The notes under the pieces were generated by a model that had not been told where the DNA came from, searched no databases, and was given only the letters and a program-made list of their open reading frames with translations. 64,000 bases of DNA from Gordonia neofelifaecis NRRL B-59395 (lineage in GTDB: Bacteria > Actinomycetota > Actinomycetes > Mycobacteriales > Mycobacteriaceae), in NCBI RefSeq assembly GCF_000192435.1, contig NZ_AEUD01000002.1, positions 124,001 through 188,000 of the forward strand, written 5' to 3'. Shown in pieces: positions 56,363-64,000 of the stretch. The position numbers and the translations under genes are program-made. Each line of letters starts with the position of its first letter. The stretch's first letter is position 1.

Positions 56363-56537
56363 GGGGCCTAGAGTCTCACAGATCAGTACACATGTGAATG
56401 TTTGCCGGAAGTTTGCGGGTGTCGCGGGCGAGGTCTGGCGCAATTGCGTGCGGGGGAGCGGGTGTCACTGGAGGGCCGGCGTTGGCGGGTATTCACCGCG
56501 CAGCGTCGGGCGCCGTACTTCCGCCCGCCACCACAAC

Positions 56538-56557
56538 TCGAACATACGTTCTATAAT
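56538..56557 (+). promoter_or_regulatory. SOS (LexA) box and -10 of dnaE2
   Basis: TCGAAC-ATAC-GTTCTA (56538-56553) matches the mycobacterial LexA consensus with one mismatch. It overlaps a perfect TATAAT (56552-56557), six bases before the dnaE2 GTG. LexA bound here would cover the -10 box. Confidence 0.85.
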
Positions 56558-56563
56558 CAGACG

Positions 56564-59500
56564 GTGGGCTGGAACAACGGGCCTCCGACCTGGTCGGAGA
56601 TGGAGCGGGTGCTGTCGGGGCGCGCGCGGTCTCGCGGCGATCGGCCCGGAGAGACCTTTCCGCCGACCTTCAACGGCGCCGGACCGCCGGGCGACGGCGG
56701 GGATTCGCCGGCATGGTCGCGCAAGCGCGGGCCGTACGAGGCCGCCGACATCGAGTTCGGCACCTCGACCGTGCCGTACGCGGAGTTGCACGCGCACAGC
56801 GCCTACAGCTTTCTCGACGGCGCGTCGATGCCGGAGGCGATGGTCGAGGAAGCGCAACGGCTGGGGCTGCGCGGTCTGGCGCTGACCGACCATGACGGCT
56901 TCTACGGCGTGGTCCGGTTCGCCGAGGCGGCCCGCGAGTTCGGCATGCCGACGGTTTTCGGGGCCGAACTGTCACTGGAACGCGACAGCGCCCGGGCCGG
57001 TGCGGTGGACCCGCCGGGTGAGCATCTACAGGTCTTGGCGCGTCGAGCCGAGGGATACCGGCGGCTCTCGCGGGTGATCGCCGACGCTCACATGACCGGC
57101 GGCGAGAAGGGGCTGCTGCGGTACGACGCCGCCGCGATCACCGAGCACGCCGCCGCGGGCGACTGGCTGATCCTCACCGGATGCCGCAAGGGCGCGGTGC
57201 GCCGCGCGCTCGACCGCGGCGGCAAGCGGGCCGCGGGGGCGGCACTCGGTGAGATGATCGACCGCTTCGGGATCGGGAACGTCGCCGTCGAGCTGAGTCC
57301 CGGCCCGGGCTCGGACGACGACGAGCGCAACGCGATCCTGGCGTCGCTGGCCGCACAGCACCGGGTGCCGACCGTCGCGACCACCGGAGCGCACTTCGCG
57401 GCGCCCGAGAACGGGCGCCTCGCGACGGCGATGGCGGCGATCCGGGCGCGGACCGACATCACGACCATCGACGGGTGGATGCCCGGGGTCGGCGGCGCTC
57501 ATCTGCGTAACGGCGACGAGATGCTCCGGCTGATGCCCGCGCATCGGGAAGCCATCGACAACGCCGTCGCGTTCGCGGACGAGTGTGCGTTCTCCCTGAA
57601 GCTGATCGCGCCGAGTCTGCCGCCGTTCGACGTGCCCGACGGTCACAGTGAGAGCACCTGGCTGCGCGAGCTCACCGAACGGGGCGCGCGCGGTCGTTAC
57701 GGCACCCGGGAACAGCGGCCGGACGCCTACCGGCAGATCGACCACGAACTCGCGATCATCGAGGCGCTCACCTTTCCCGGCTACTTCCTGGTGGTCCACG
57801 ACATCGTCTCGTTCTGCAAGGAGAACGACATCCTGTGCCAGGGACGGGGCAGCGCCGCGAACTCGGCGGTCTGTTACGCCCTCGGGATCACGAACGTCGA
57901 TCCGGTCGCCAATCACCTGCTCTTCGAACGCTTCCTCTCGCCCGAGCGGGACGGTCCGCCGGACATCGACGTCGACATCGAGTCCGACCGCCGCGAGGAG
58001 GCGATCCAGCACGTCTACGCCAAGCACGGCCGGAGCCACAGCGCTCAGGTGGCGAACGTGATCACCTATCGGGGGCGCTCGGCGGTCCGCGACACGGCGC
58101 GGGCGCTCGGCTACGCACCGGGGCAGCAGGACGCGTGGAGCAAGATCCCCGACTCGGCGCCCGACGACGTGCGCGAGATGGCCGCGCAGATCTCGTCGTT
58201 GCCAAGGCATCTCGGGATCCATTCGGGTGGCATGGTGATCTGCGACAGGCCGATCGCCGACGTCTGCCCGACGGAGTGGGCCCGGATGGCCGGCCGCAGC
58301 GTCCTGCAGTGGGACAAGGACGATTGCGCGGCGATCGGTCTGGTGAAGTTCGATCTTCTCGGACTCGGCATGCTGTCGGCGCTGCACTACATGATCGATC
58401 TCGTCGACGAGCACAAGGGCGTGACGGTCGATCTGGCTCGGCTCGATCTGACCGAGGAGGCCGTCTACGACATGCTGTGCCGCGCCGACTCGGTCGGCGT
58501 CTTCCAGGTGGAGTCGCGGGCGCAGATGGCGACGCTCCCGCGCCTCAAACCGCGCACCTTCTACGACCTCGTCGTCGAGGTGGCGCTGATCCGCCCGGGT
58601 CCCATCCAGGGCGGCTCGGTGCACCCGTACATCCGGCGGCGCAACGGTCTGGAGGCTCCGAACTGCGACCATCCGTCGATGGAGGACGCGCTCGGCCGCA
58701 CTCTCGGCATTCCGCTGTTCCAGGAACAGCTGATGCAGGTGGCGCGTGACGTCGCGGGATTCGGTGCGGCGGAGGCGGACCAGCTGCGCCGTGCGATGGG
58801 GTCCAAGCGGTCGCCGGAGAAGATGCAGCGACTCCGACAGCGGTTCTACGACGGCATGCGCGAGACCAACGGCATCACCGGCGACCTCGCCGACCGCATC
58901 TACGAGAAGATGGCGGCCTTCGCCAATTTCGGTTTCCCGGAGAGCCATTCGCAGAGCTTCGCGTCGCTGGTCTTCTACTCCGCGTGGTTCAAGCTGCATC
59001 ATCCGGCGGCGTTCTGCGCCGCGCTGCTGCGGGCGCAGCCGATGGGCTTCTACTCGCCGCAGTCGCTGGTCGCGGACGCCCGCAGGCACGGTGTGCAGGT
59101 GCATCGCCCGGACGTGAACCTGTCGCTCTCGTATGCCGGTCTGGAGAACGGTGGACTCGACGTGCGGATCGGTCTGGGCGCGATCCGCGGGCTGTCCGAC
59201 GAGGTCGCCACCCGAATCGTCGAAGAACGCAGCGCCGGAGGCCCTTTCGTCTCGGTAGCGGATCTGTCCCGGCGGGTGGAGGCGACCACCGCCCAGCTCG
59301 AGGCGATCGCGACCGCCGGCGCGTTCGAGAGCCTCGGCCGGGATCGTCGTGCGGCCCTCTGGGAGGCGGGGGCGGCGGCCGGACTCCGCAACGATCAGCT
59401 GGACGTGACCTCACCGCGCGGAGCGCCGACACTGCCCGGCATGTCCGAGGTGGAGCTCACCACCGTCGACGCGCTGTCGACCGGCGTCTCGCCGCGCGCG

Positions 59501-59854
59501 TACCCGACCGAGTACCTGCGCCCCCGGCTCGACGCGATGGGCGTGGTCCCGGCCGACCGGCTGCTGTCGGTGGCCGACGGCAGCCGCGTGCTGGTCGGGG
59601 GAGCGGTCACGCACCGGCAACGACCGGCCACCGCGTCCGGCGTCACCTTCGTCAATCTCGAGGACGAGACCGGGATGGTGAACGTCGTGTGCTCGGTGGG
59701 GCTGTGGGCGCGCTACCGGACGCTCGCGCAGACGGCGTCGGCGCTGCTCATCCGTGGCCGCGTGCAGAACGCGGAGGGCGCGGTGACCGTCGTCGCCGAC
59801 CGATTGCAGAAGCTGGATCTGAAGGTCGGGACGCGGTCACGTGACTGGTGCTGA
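56564..59854 (+). CDS. dnaE2: Error-prone DNA polymerase DnaE2
   Basis: 1096 residues, C-family polymerase. PHP domain at the N-terminus (ELHAHSAYSFLDGAS, about 70-85), polymerase active-site PPDIDVDIE (about 465), GIPLFQEQLMQVARDVAGF, and a C-terminal OB fold (TFVNLEDETGMVNVVC). Partner of ImuA'-ImuB in SOS mutagenesis. The GTG start is set by the TATAAT six bases upstream, giving a leaderless message and the N-terminus MGWNNGPPTWSEME. Upstream extension in the same frame precedes the promoter and is not coding. Confidence 0.96.
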   Translation: MGWNNGPPTWSEMERVLSGRARSRGDRPGETFPPTFNGAGPPGDGGDSPAWSRKRGPYEAADIEFGTSTVPYAELHAHSAYSFLDGASMPEAMVEEAQRLGLRGLALTDHDGFYGVVRFAEAAREFGMPTVFGAELSLERDSARAGAVDPPGEHLQVLARRAEGYRRLSRVIADAHMTGGEKGLLRYDAAAITEHAAAGDWLILTGCRKGAVRRALDRGGKRAAGAALGEMIDRFGIGNVAVELSPGPGSDDDERNAILASLAAQHRVPTVATTGAHFAAPENGRLATAMAAIRARTDITTIDGWMPGVGGAHLRNGDEMLRLMPAHREAIDNAVAFADECAFSLKLIAPSLPPFDVPDGHSESTWLRELTERGARGRYGTREQRPDAYRQIDHELAIIEALTFPGYFLVVHDIVSFCKENDILCQGRGSAANSAVCYALGITNVDPVANHLLFERFLSPERDGPPDIDVDIESDRREEAIQHVYAKHGRSHSAQVANVITYRGRSAVRDTARALGYAPGQQDAWSKIPDSAPDDVREMAAQISSLPRHLGIHSGGMVICDRPIADVCPTEWARMAGRSVLQWDKDDCAAIGLVKFDLLGLGMLSALHYMIDLVDEHKGVTVDLARLDLTEEAVYDMLCRADSVGVFQVESRAQMATLPRLKPRTFYDLVVEVALIRPGPIQGGSVHPYIRRRNGLEAPNCDHPSMEDALGRTLGIPLFQEQLMQVARDVAGFGAAEADQLRRAMGSKRSPEKMQRLRQRFYDGMRETNGITGDLADRIYEKMAAFANFGFPESHSQSFASLVFYSAWFKLHHPAAFCAALLRAQPMGFYSPQSLVADARRHGVQVHRPDVNLSLSYAGLENGGLDVRIGLGAIRGLSDEVATRIVEERSAGGPFVSVADLSRRVEATTAQLEAIATAGAFESLGRDRRAALWEAGAAAGLRNDQLDVTSPRGAPTLPGMSEVELTTVDALSTGVSPRAYPTEYLRPRLDAMGVVPADRLLSVADGSRVLVGGAVTHRQRPATASGVTFVNLEDETGMVNVVCSVGLWARYRTLAQTASALLIRGRVQNAEGAVTVVADRLQKLDLKVGTRSRDWC

Positions 59855-59962
59855 CGAGTCGCCTGCCGACGCGCGGTATCCGGGATAATCTCGCGGTGAC
59901 GACCGCCTCGGACGGGTGTCGTCGGCAGCACTCCTCATCGCGGACGAGAAGGCAGGGAACGC

Positions 59963-60712
59963 ATGGAGGTCGTGATCGTTGATCGCCCCGAGCAGGTGAT
60001 GGCCGACATCATCGCCGAGGCCGTGTCCGGCGGCGCGTCGACGCTGGGCCTGGCGACGGGGTCGTCGCCGCTGGCCACCTACACCGAACTGATCCGCAGG
60101 CACCGCGAGGAGGGACTCTCCTTCGCCGGGGTGAACGCGGTGCTGCTCGACGAGTACGTCGGCCTGCCGCCGACACACCCGGAGTCGTACGCGCGGTTCA
60201 TCCGCGACAACTTCACCGACCACATCGACATCGGCGAGGTCCACTCACCGGACGGGATGGCGCCTGACAGCAAGGTCGCCGCCGAGGCCTACGACGCTCT
60301 CATCGCACAGGTGGGTCCGGTCGACGTGCAGATCCTCGGCATCGGCAGCAACGGCCACATCGGGTTCAACGAGCCGTCGTCGTCGCTGACCTCGCGCACC
60401 CGGATCAAGACCCTGACCGAGAAGACCAGGCAGGACAACGCCCGCTTCTTCGACTCGTTCGACGAGGTGCCCATGCACGTCATCACCCAGGGCCTCGGCA
60501 CCATCTGCGACGCCAAACGGCTCGCGCTCGTCGCGACGGGGGAGGGCAAGGCGGACGCGATCGCCGCCGCGGTCGAGGGACCGCTGGCGGCGTCGTGCCC
60601 GGCGTCGATCCTGCAGTGGCACCGCCACGCGACCGTCGTGATCGACCCCGCCGCGGCGAGCAAGCTGGCCGACGCCGAGTACTACAAGTACGTGTACGCG
60701 CACAAGCCTTAG
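59963..60712 (+). CDS. nagB: Glucosamine-6-phosphate deaminase NagB
   Basis: 249 residues. It converts glucosamine-6-phosphate to fructose-6-phosphate and ammonia, opposing glmS. The motifs LGLATGSSPLATY (about 28-40), LDEYVGLPPTHPESY with catalytic Asp, and GIGSNGHIGFNEP (about 129-141) are complete. AAGGCAGGGA precedes the ATG. No NagA or sugar transporter gene lies beside it. Confidence 0.96.
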   Translation: MEVVIVDRPEQVMADIIAEAVSGGASTLGLATGSSPLATYTELIRRHREEGLSFAGVNAVLLDEYVGLPPTHPESYARFIRDNFTDHIDIGEVHSPDGMAPDSKVAAEAYDALIAQVGPVDVQILGIGSNGHIGFNEPSSSLTSRTRIKTLTEKTRQDNARFFDSFDEVPMHVITQGLGTICDAKRLALVATGEGKADAIAAAVEGPLAASCPASILQWHRHATVVIDPAAASKLADAEYYKYVYAHKP

Positions 60713-60722
60713 CGGTCGTATG

Positions 60723-60755
60723 GAAGCAGCCCGGTCGAATCGACCGGGCTGCTTC
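60723..60755. terminator. Bidirectional terminator between nagB and SHOCT gene
   Basis: A 16-bp palindrome arm (GAAGCAGCCCGGTCGA) meets its complement across a single base, 11 bases after the nagB stop and between convergent genes. Confidence 0.85.
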
Positions 60756-60772
60756 TGTATTCGGCGTTGGGA

Positions 60773-61162
60773 TCAGCTCAGCGCCTTGGCCTTGATTCGA
60801 TCGAACTCCTCAGCCGTGATGGCTCCGGAGTCGAGGAGCTGTTTGGCTTCGTTGATCTGCTGCGTCGGGGTCGGGTGCGCTCCGCCGGCGACGGACCGGA
60901 TGTACTCGTCCGTCTGTGTCTTCGCTTCGCTGACGGCCTGCTTCTCCCGTTCGGCCATGCCCTTGCCGTGCGCGATGAGGTAGACGATCGCGGTCAGATA
61001 GGGCAGCAGGATCAGCAGGATCATCCAGACGGCCTTCGACCAGCCGGACGCGGCCTTATTGCGGAAGAGATCGCCGATGATGTACCAGAGGGCGATCAGA
61101 TACGCGACGAAGGCGAAGATGACGATCGTGTACCAGATGAAGTCCCAGAATGAGTCCCACAC
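60773..61162 (-). CDS. PLDc_N/SHOCT domain membrane protein
   Basis: 129 residues. Two membrane helices (FIWYTIVIFAFVAYLIALWY and VWMILLILLPYLTAIVYLI) form the phospholipase D N-terminal-like hairpin. The C-terminal SHOCT module reads INEAKQLLDSGAITAEEFDR and ends IKAKALS. SHOCT proteins are thought to aid oligomerisation or protease targeting. Starts at GTG. Confidence 0.88.
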   Translation of the reverse strand: MWDSFWDFIWYTIVIFAFVAYLIALWYIIGDLFRNKAASGWSKAVWMILLILLPYLTAIVYLIAHGKGMAEREKQAVSEAKTQTDEYIRSVAGGAHPTPTQQINEAKQLLDSGAITAEEFDRIKAKALS

Positions 61163-61261
61163 GTGACGGTCTCCTTGATTGTGTATGCCGGTGCCTCAGG
61201 GAGGCGTGGGGCCATTCTCGTTCACCCGCGGGTCGGCCGCGTCATTCTCCGCGGATGAGAT

Positions 61262-62404
61262 TCAGCGGTCGAATGCTCCTCGCCGCGGCTCCGGCCCCAC
61301 ATACCGCGCGACCGGCCGGATGATCTTCCGCTCGGCCGCCTGCTCCAGGACGTTCGCGGTCCAGCCGACGATCCTGGCGACGCCGAAGGTCGGCGTGAAC
61401 ATCGACGGCGGCAAGCCGACCTCGCTCATCAGCACCCCCGCATAGAACTCGACGTTCGCGTACAACCGACGGCCCGGCTTGAGTTCGTTGATCGCGGCCT
61501 CGATCTCCGCCTCTACCGCGGTGGCCCGTCGGACCAGCGACGAGTCGTACCGGGCGGTGACGACCTCCTTCAGCAACTCGGCCCGCGGGTCGTGGGTGCG
61601 GTAGACGGCGTGGCCGAAGCCCATGATGATCTCGCCCGCGGCGATCCGTCCGCGCACCCAGTCACGAGTGTTCGCGGGATCGCCGATCTCGTCGAGGGCG
61701 GCCAGCGCCCGACCCGGTGCGCCGCCGTGCAGCGGACCCAGGAAGGCGCCGAGCGCACCGAGGATCGACGAGGTCATGTCCGACCCGGACGACGCCACCA
61801 CCCGGCCGGCGAAGGTGGAGGCGTTGAAGCCGTGATCGATCGTGGTGATCAGGTACGTCTGTAGCGCGCTGACCGCGTCGTCGTCCGCGCTCACGGTGGA
61901 CATCCGCAGGTAGTCGGACACGTGCCCGGCCGTCGGGTCGGCGTCGATGACGTCCAGACCCTGCGACAGGCGATGCGCGGCCGCCACCACAGTCGGCGCG
62001 ATCGCCGCGTACCGGAGAGCGGCGTCGGTCCGCTCGCCCTCCGTGAGATCGAACAGCGGTCGCTCCAGAATCCCCTCGGACGCCAGGGCCAGACGAAGCG
62101 CTGCCAGGGGCTCGACCTCCGGGGTGACGACTTTGCGAAGCAGGTCGACGGTGGCCGGGGAGAGCAGGCGCAGCTCGCCGATGCGCCGTGCGAACGCCGC
62201 CGACTCGGCGTCGTCGGGCAGGGTGCCGTGAATCATCAGGTGCCACACGTCTTCGAAGCGCGAGGTTCGCGCGAGCTCCGTCGCGTCGTACTGGCGGTAG
62301 TGGTAGAAGCCCTCCTCGCCGCGGACGTCGCCGATCGTGGTGTCGGTGACGACGACGTTCTTCAATCCACGAGGAACGGTGATGGGTTCGCTTGCTGGAC
62401 TCAT
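61262..62404 (-). CDS. Citrate synthase (CitA-like)
   Basis: 380 residues, type II citrate synthase small-subunit form. Catalytic histidines in GPLHGGAP (about 222-229) and MGFGHAVYRTHDPRA (about 265-279). The third catalytic position reads YANVEFYAGV, with Glu where most citrate synthases have Asp, as seen in the mycobacterial CitA group. Substrate could be acetyl-CoA or propionyl-CoA. Divergent from an HTH-citrate synthase gene, with a shared 55-base control region. Confidence 0.9.
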   Translation of the reverse strand: MSPASEPITVPRGLKNVVVTDTTIGDVRGEEGFYHYRQYDATELARTSRFEDVWHLMIHGTLPDDAESAAFARRIGELRLLSPATVDLLRKVVTPEVEPLAALRLALASEGILERPLFDLTEGERTDAALRYAAIAPTVVAAAHRLSQGLDVIDADPTAGHVSDYLRMSTVSADDDAVSALQTYLITTIDHGFNASTFAGRVVASSGSDMTSSILGALGAFLGPLHGGAPGRALAALDEIGDPANTRDWVRGRIAAGEIIMGFGHAVYRTHDPRAELLKEVVTARYDSSLVRRATAVEAEIEAAINELKPGRRLYANVEFYAGVLMSEVGLPPSMFTPTFGVARIVGWTANVLEQAAERKIIRPVARYVGPEPRRGAFDR

Positions 62405-62426
62405 ACGGCCGAGTCTGCGCCCGTTG

Positions 62427-62447
62427 ATCAACATCTGCAATGTTGAT
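62427..62447. promoter_or_regulatory. Palindrome between the divergent citrate synthase genes
   Basis: ATCAACAT-CTGCA-ATGTTGAT, a perfect 8+8 inverted repeat, lies in the 54-base gap between the two divergent starts. It is well placed to control both genes and may be bound by the helix-turn-helix of the adjacent citrate synthase fusion. Confidence 0.65.
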
Positions 62448-62458
62448 TGAATCAATGA

Positions 62459-63542
62459 GTGGAGCAGTGGATCACCACGTCGGAGGCGGCCGCGCGGCTC
62501 GGCGTCAAACGGGGGACGCTCTATTCGTACGTCAGCCGAGGAGTGCTGACCTCGCGGCGGATGCCCGGCCAGAACGAGTCGCTGTTCGACCGCACGCAGA
62601 TCGACTCGCTCGCCGCGGCGAAGCACGACGGCCGGCGGTCCGGCGATCGGCTGCTCCGGTTCCGTGCCGTCGCCAGCGGCGTGTCGGCGATTCGGGACGA
62701 CCGCCTCTATCTGCGCGGCAGGGACATCGAAGAGCTTTGCGCCGACATGGATTTCGCCGACGTGGCGCAGCTGGTGCTCGACTCCTCCGAGGCCAGGCCG
62801 GTGCCGGACGTTGACACAACGGTCGTCCACGGCGTGTCGATCGAGCGACGCATCCCGTTGACGGTGGCGCTGGTCGCGGCCGCCGACCCGCTGCGCGCGG
62901 ACCTGTCCGACGTCGGCGCACGCGTTCTCGGCCTGCTCCCGCATCTCGCCGCCGCAGTCCCCGAGATCGATTTCGCCCACCGGTGGGTCGACCTGCTCGC
63001 GACCGTCCTCATCGACAACGGCCTCGCCGCATCGACGACCGCGGCTCGGGTCGCGGCGTCCGCGCGGGCCGGGATCTTCGACGCCCTGCTCGCCGGCTAC
63101 GCGGCGCTGGCGGGACCGCTGCACGGCGGCGCGCCGGCGACGGCGCGAGCGCTGCTCGACGCGGTGGTCGGTGGTGCCGCGGTCGACCGCGCGCTCGCGG
63201 ACGCGGTGGTCGGCGGGCTGGTTCCGGGTTTCGGCCACGTCATCTACTCGGGGCCGGACCCGCGAGCGCAGATCGTCCTCGACCGGGTTCGCGCAGAGCG
63301 ACCGAGGTCGTCTGCCCTCGCTGCCGCCGAGGCCGTCGAGCAGCGCGTGGGGCGGCCGATGAACATCGACTTCGCAGGCGCGGTCGTGACCCACGAACTG
63401 GGCCTACCGGCCAGGTCCGGAGAGGTGCTCTTCGTGGGCTCTCGTCGAGCGTTCCGGGAGCCCCCGCCGGCAGCGTCCTCTCTCTGCGGCGGAGGAGTAC
63501 GGCGAGGCCCCGCTGCGCTGGCGCGGCAGTCGGACGGGCTGA
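62459..63542 (+). pseudogene. Helix-turn-helix citrate synthase, apparently frameshifted at the C-terminus
   Basis: From a GTG, the frame encodes an excisionase/MerR-like helix-turn-helix (WITTSEAAARLGVKRGTLYS, about 4-23; DRTQIDSLAAAK). A citrate synthase domain follows with catalytic residues kept: PLHGGAP, GFGHVIYSGPDPRA and NIDFAGAVVTHELGLP with Asp. After GEVLFVG (about 63440) the family pattern leaves this frame. The expected C-terminus (AAEEYGEAPLRWRGSRTG then TGA at 63540) is read in another frame. Either one or two indels have occurred or the sequence has an error there. The original frame stays open to the window edge. Confidence 0.75.
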
Positions 63543-64000
63543 GCTGTTCGGCGGCAGCGGTCCGAACTCTGTCGAGTCGTCGATCGCCACGAACGACAAC
63601 TCGACACTTGATTGGTGGCGCGTCGGGTGCATTCACTGTTGGGCCTCGCAGCCGCGCGCAGGCGGCACACTCCGTGTGCTGGGTGCGCGCCGATGACGAC
63701 AAGTCTGGTCGCACCGTCCTCCCCGCGGCAGAACGGGAGGATGTGATCGAGCCGGGGATGCGGTCGCCGTTCCGCTTCGACCAGCACCGAGTGCATCGGG
63801 CGGTCGGCGCCGTCGTGGGATTGCTCGGCGCGGCCGCCGGTGACGATGCCGGTGACGATGCCGGGAGCCTGCGGACTGCACCAGAGCTCGACGGCGCGCT
63901 CGTCGCGGTCATCGACCCGGTGGACGCCGATGACCTCGCACAAGCGCTGATCAGGGAGTTCGCCTCTCCGCCGTCGTCAGAACGCCTCACCGCATTCATC
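63543..64000. other. Unassigned region at the window end
   Basis: About 460 bases with no confident gene. On the plus strand the frame continuing from the citrate synthase stays open to the edge. From an ATG at 63758 it reads as a plausible partial protein (MRSPFRFDQHRVHRAVGAVV, DGALVAVIDPVDADDLAQAL), but no family is recognised. Minus-strand frames look like shadows. Confidence 0.4.

Noticed and set aside
56402-56563. N-terminal extension of dnaE2 by 54 codons.
   Set aside because: It would include the LexA box and TATAAT promoter; the GTG six bases after TATAAT gives the family N-terminus and length.
62440-62814. A plus-strand frame starting MLIESMSGAVDHHVGGG over the HTH-citrate synthase start.
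   Set aside because: Arg-rich shadow. The frame from GTG 62459 encodes recognisable HTH and citrate synthase motifs.
63404-63943. Minus-strand frame with DHILPF and several Cys/His residues, considered as an HNH endonuclease.
   Set aside because: The spacing does not match HNH motifs and most of it is antisense to the citrate synthase C-terminus.

Overview
The window is high-GC DNA (GC-biased third codon positions, GTG and TTG starts, many 4-base ATGA/GTGA gene overlaps). It suggests a mycolic-acid-type actinobacterium (order Mycobacteriales), perhaps Gordonia or a relative. The placement rests on gene order: rplM-rpsI-glmM, glmS, nnr-alr-tsaE-tsaB-rimI-tsaD-groES, whiB3, sigD-rsdA, a DUF5319 gene, guaB-guaB3-choD, guaA, imuA'-imuB and dnaE2 follow the order known from the Mycobacterium tuberculosis rplM-to-dnaE2 region. 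The SOS boxes are of the mycobacterial LexA type. The genus cannot be fixed from sequence reading alone.

Layout. 1-1.9 kb: a partial secreted protein, an SDR and a YceI protein (minus strand). 2.0-5.7 kb: ribosomal proteins L13/S9, phosphoglucosamine mutase, a strong terminator, then three small overlapping genes whose products resemble type VII secretion (WXG-like) helical proteins. 5.75-5.91 kb: a 168-bp symmetric palindromic element (MITE-like). 5.9-15.6 kb: a serine-less hydrolase homologue, glmS, and a compact operon for NAD(P)HX repair, D-alanine and the t6A tRNA modification. This ends at a CIRCE-controlled groES that is not followed by groEL. 15.7-22.1 kb: WhiB3, SigD with its anti-sigma factor RsdA, a DUF5319 protein and the two IMP dehydrogenase family genes.

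22.2-34.1 kb is an accessory lipid/steroid catabolic block. It holds a P450 with a TetR regulator, a ChoD-type cholesterol oxidase, a tandem (double) TetR regulator and a seven-gene beta-oxidation operon: SCP-x thiolase, two hot-dog hydratases, SDR, two acyl-CoA ligases and a crotonase. A palindrome sits at that operon's promoter. 34.1-40.8 kb: cysK-cysE with a short leader ORF, a BioY/BioM/BioN biotin ECF transporter, an IclR gene that has lost its start next to a 79-bp inverted repeat, and an old-yellow-enzyme oxidoreductase. 41-48.3 kb: guaA, a PspC/LiaF-like membrane protein divergent from a PspC-domain histidine kinase and its response regulator (envelope-stress type), and a membrane Ser/Thr kinase.

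48.4-60.7 kb: a radical-SAM-like protein without iron-sulfur cysteines, a FetB-type permease, the SOS mutasome genes imuA', imuB and dnaE2 with two LexA boxes, a D-amino-acid PLP enzyme, an AcrA1-like two-domain reductase and nagB. 60.7-64 kb: a SHOCT membrane protein and two divergent citrate synthases. One of these carries an N-terminal helix-turn-helix, and an 8+8 bp palindrome lies between them. The HTH copy appears frameshifted at its C-terminus.

No tRNA, rRNA, CRISPR array, transposase or prophage gene was recognised. Several genes (glmS, guaB, guaA, bioY, dnaE2, probably choD) have a TANNNT -10 box about 5-8 bases before the start codon and no Shine-Dalgarno, so they are probably leaderless.
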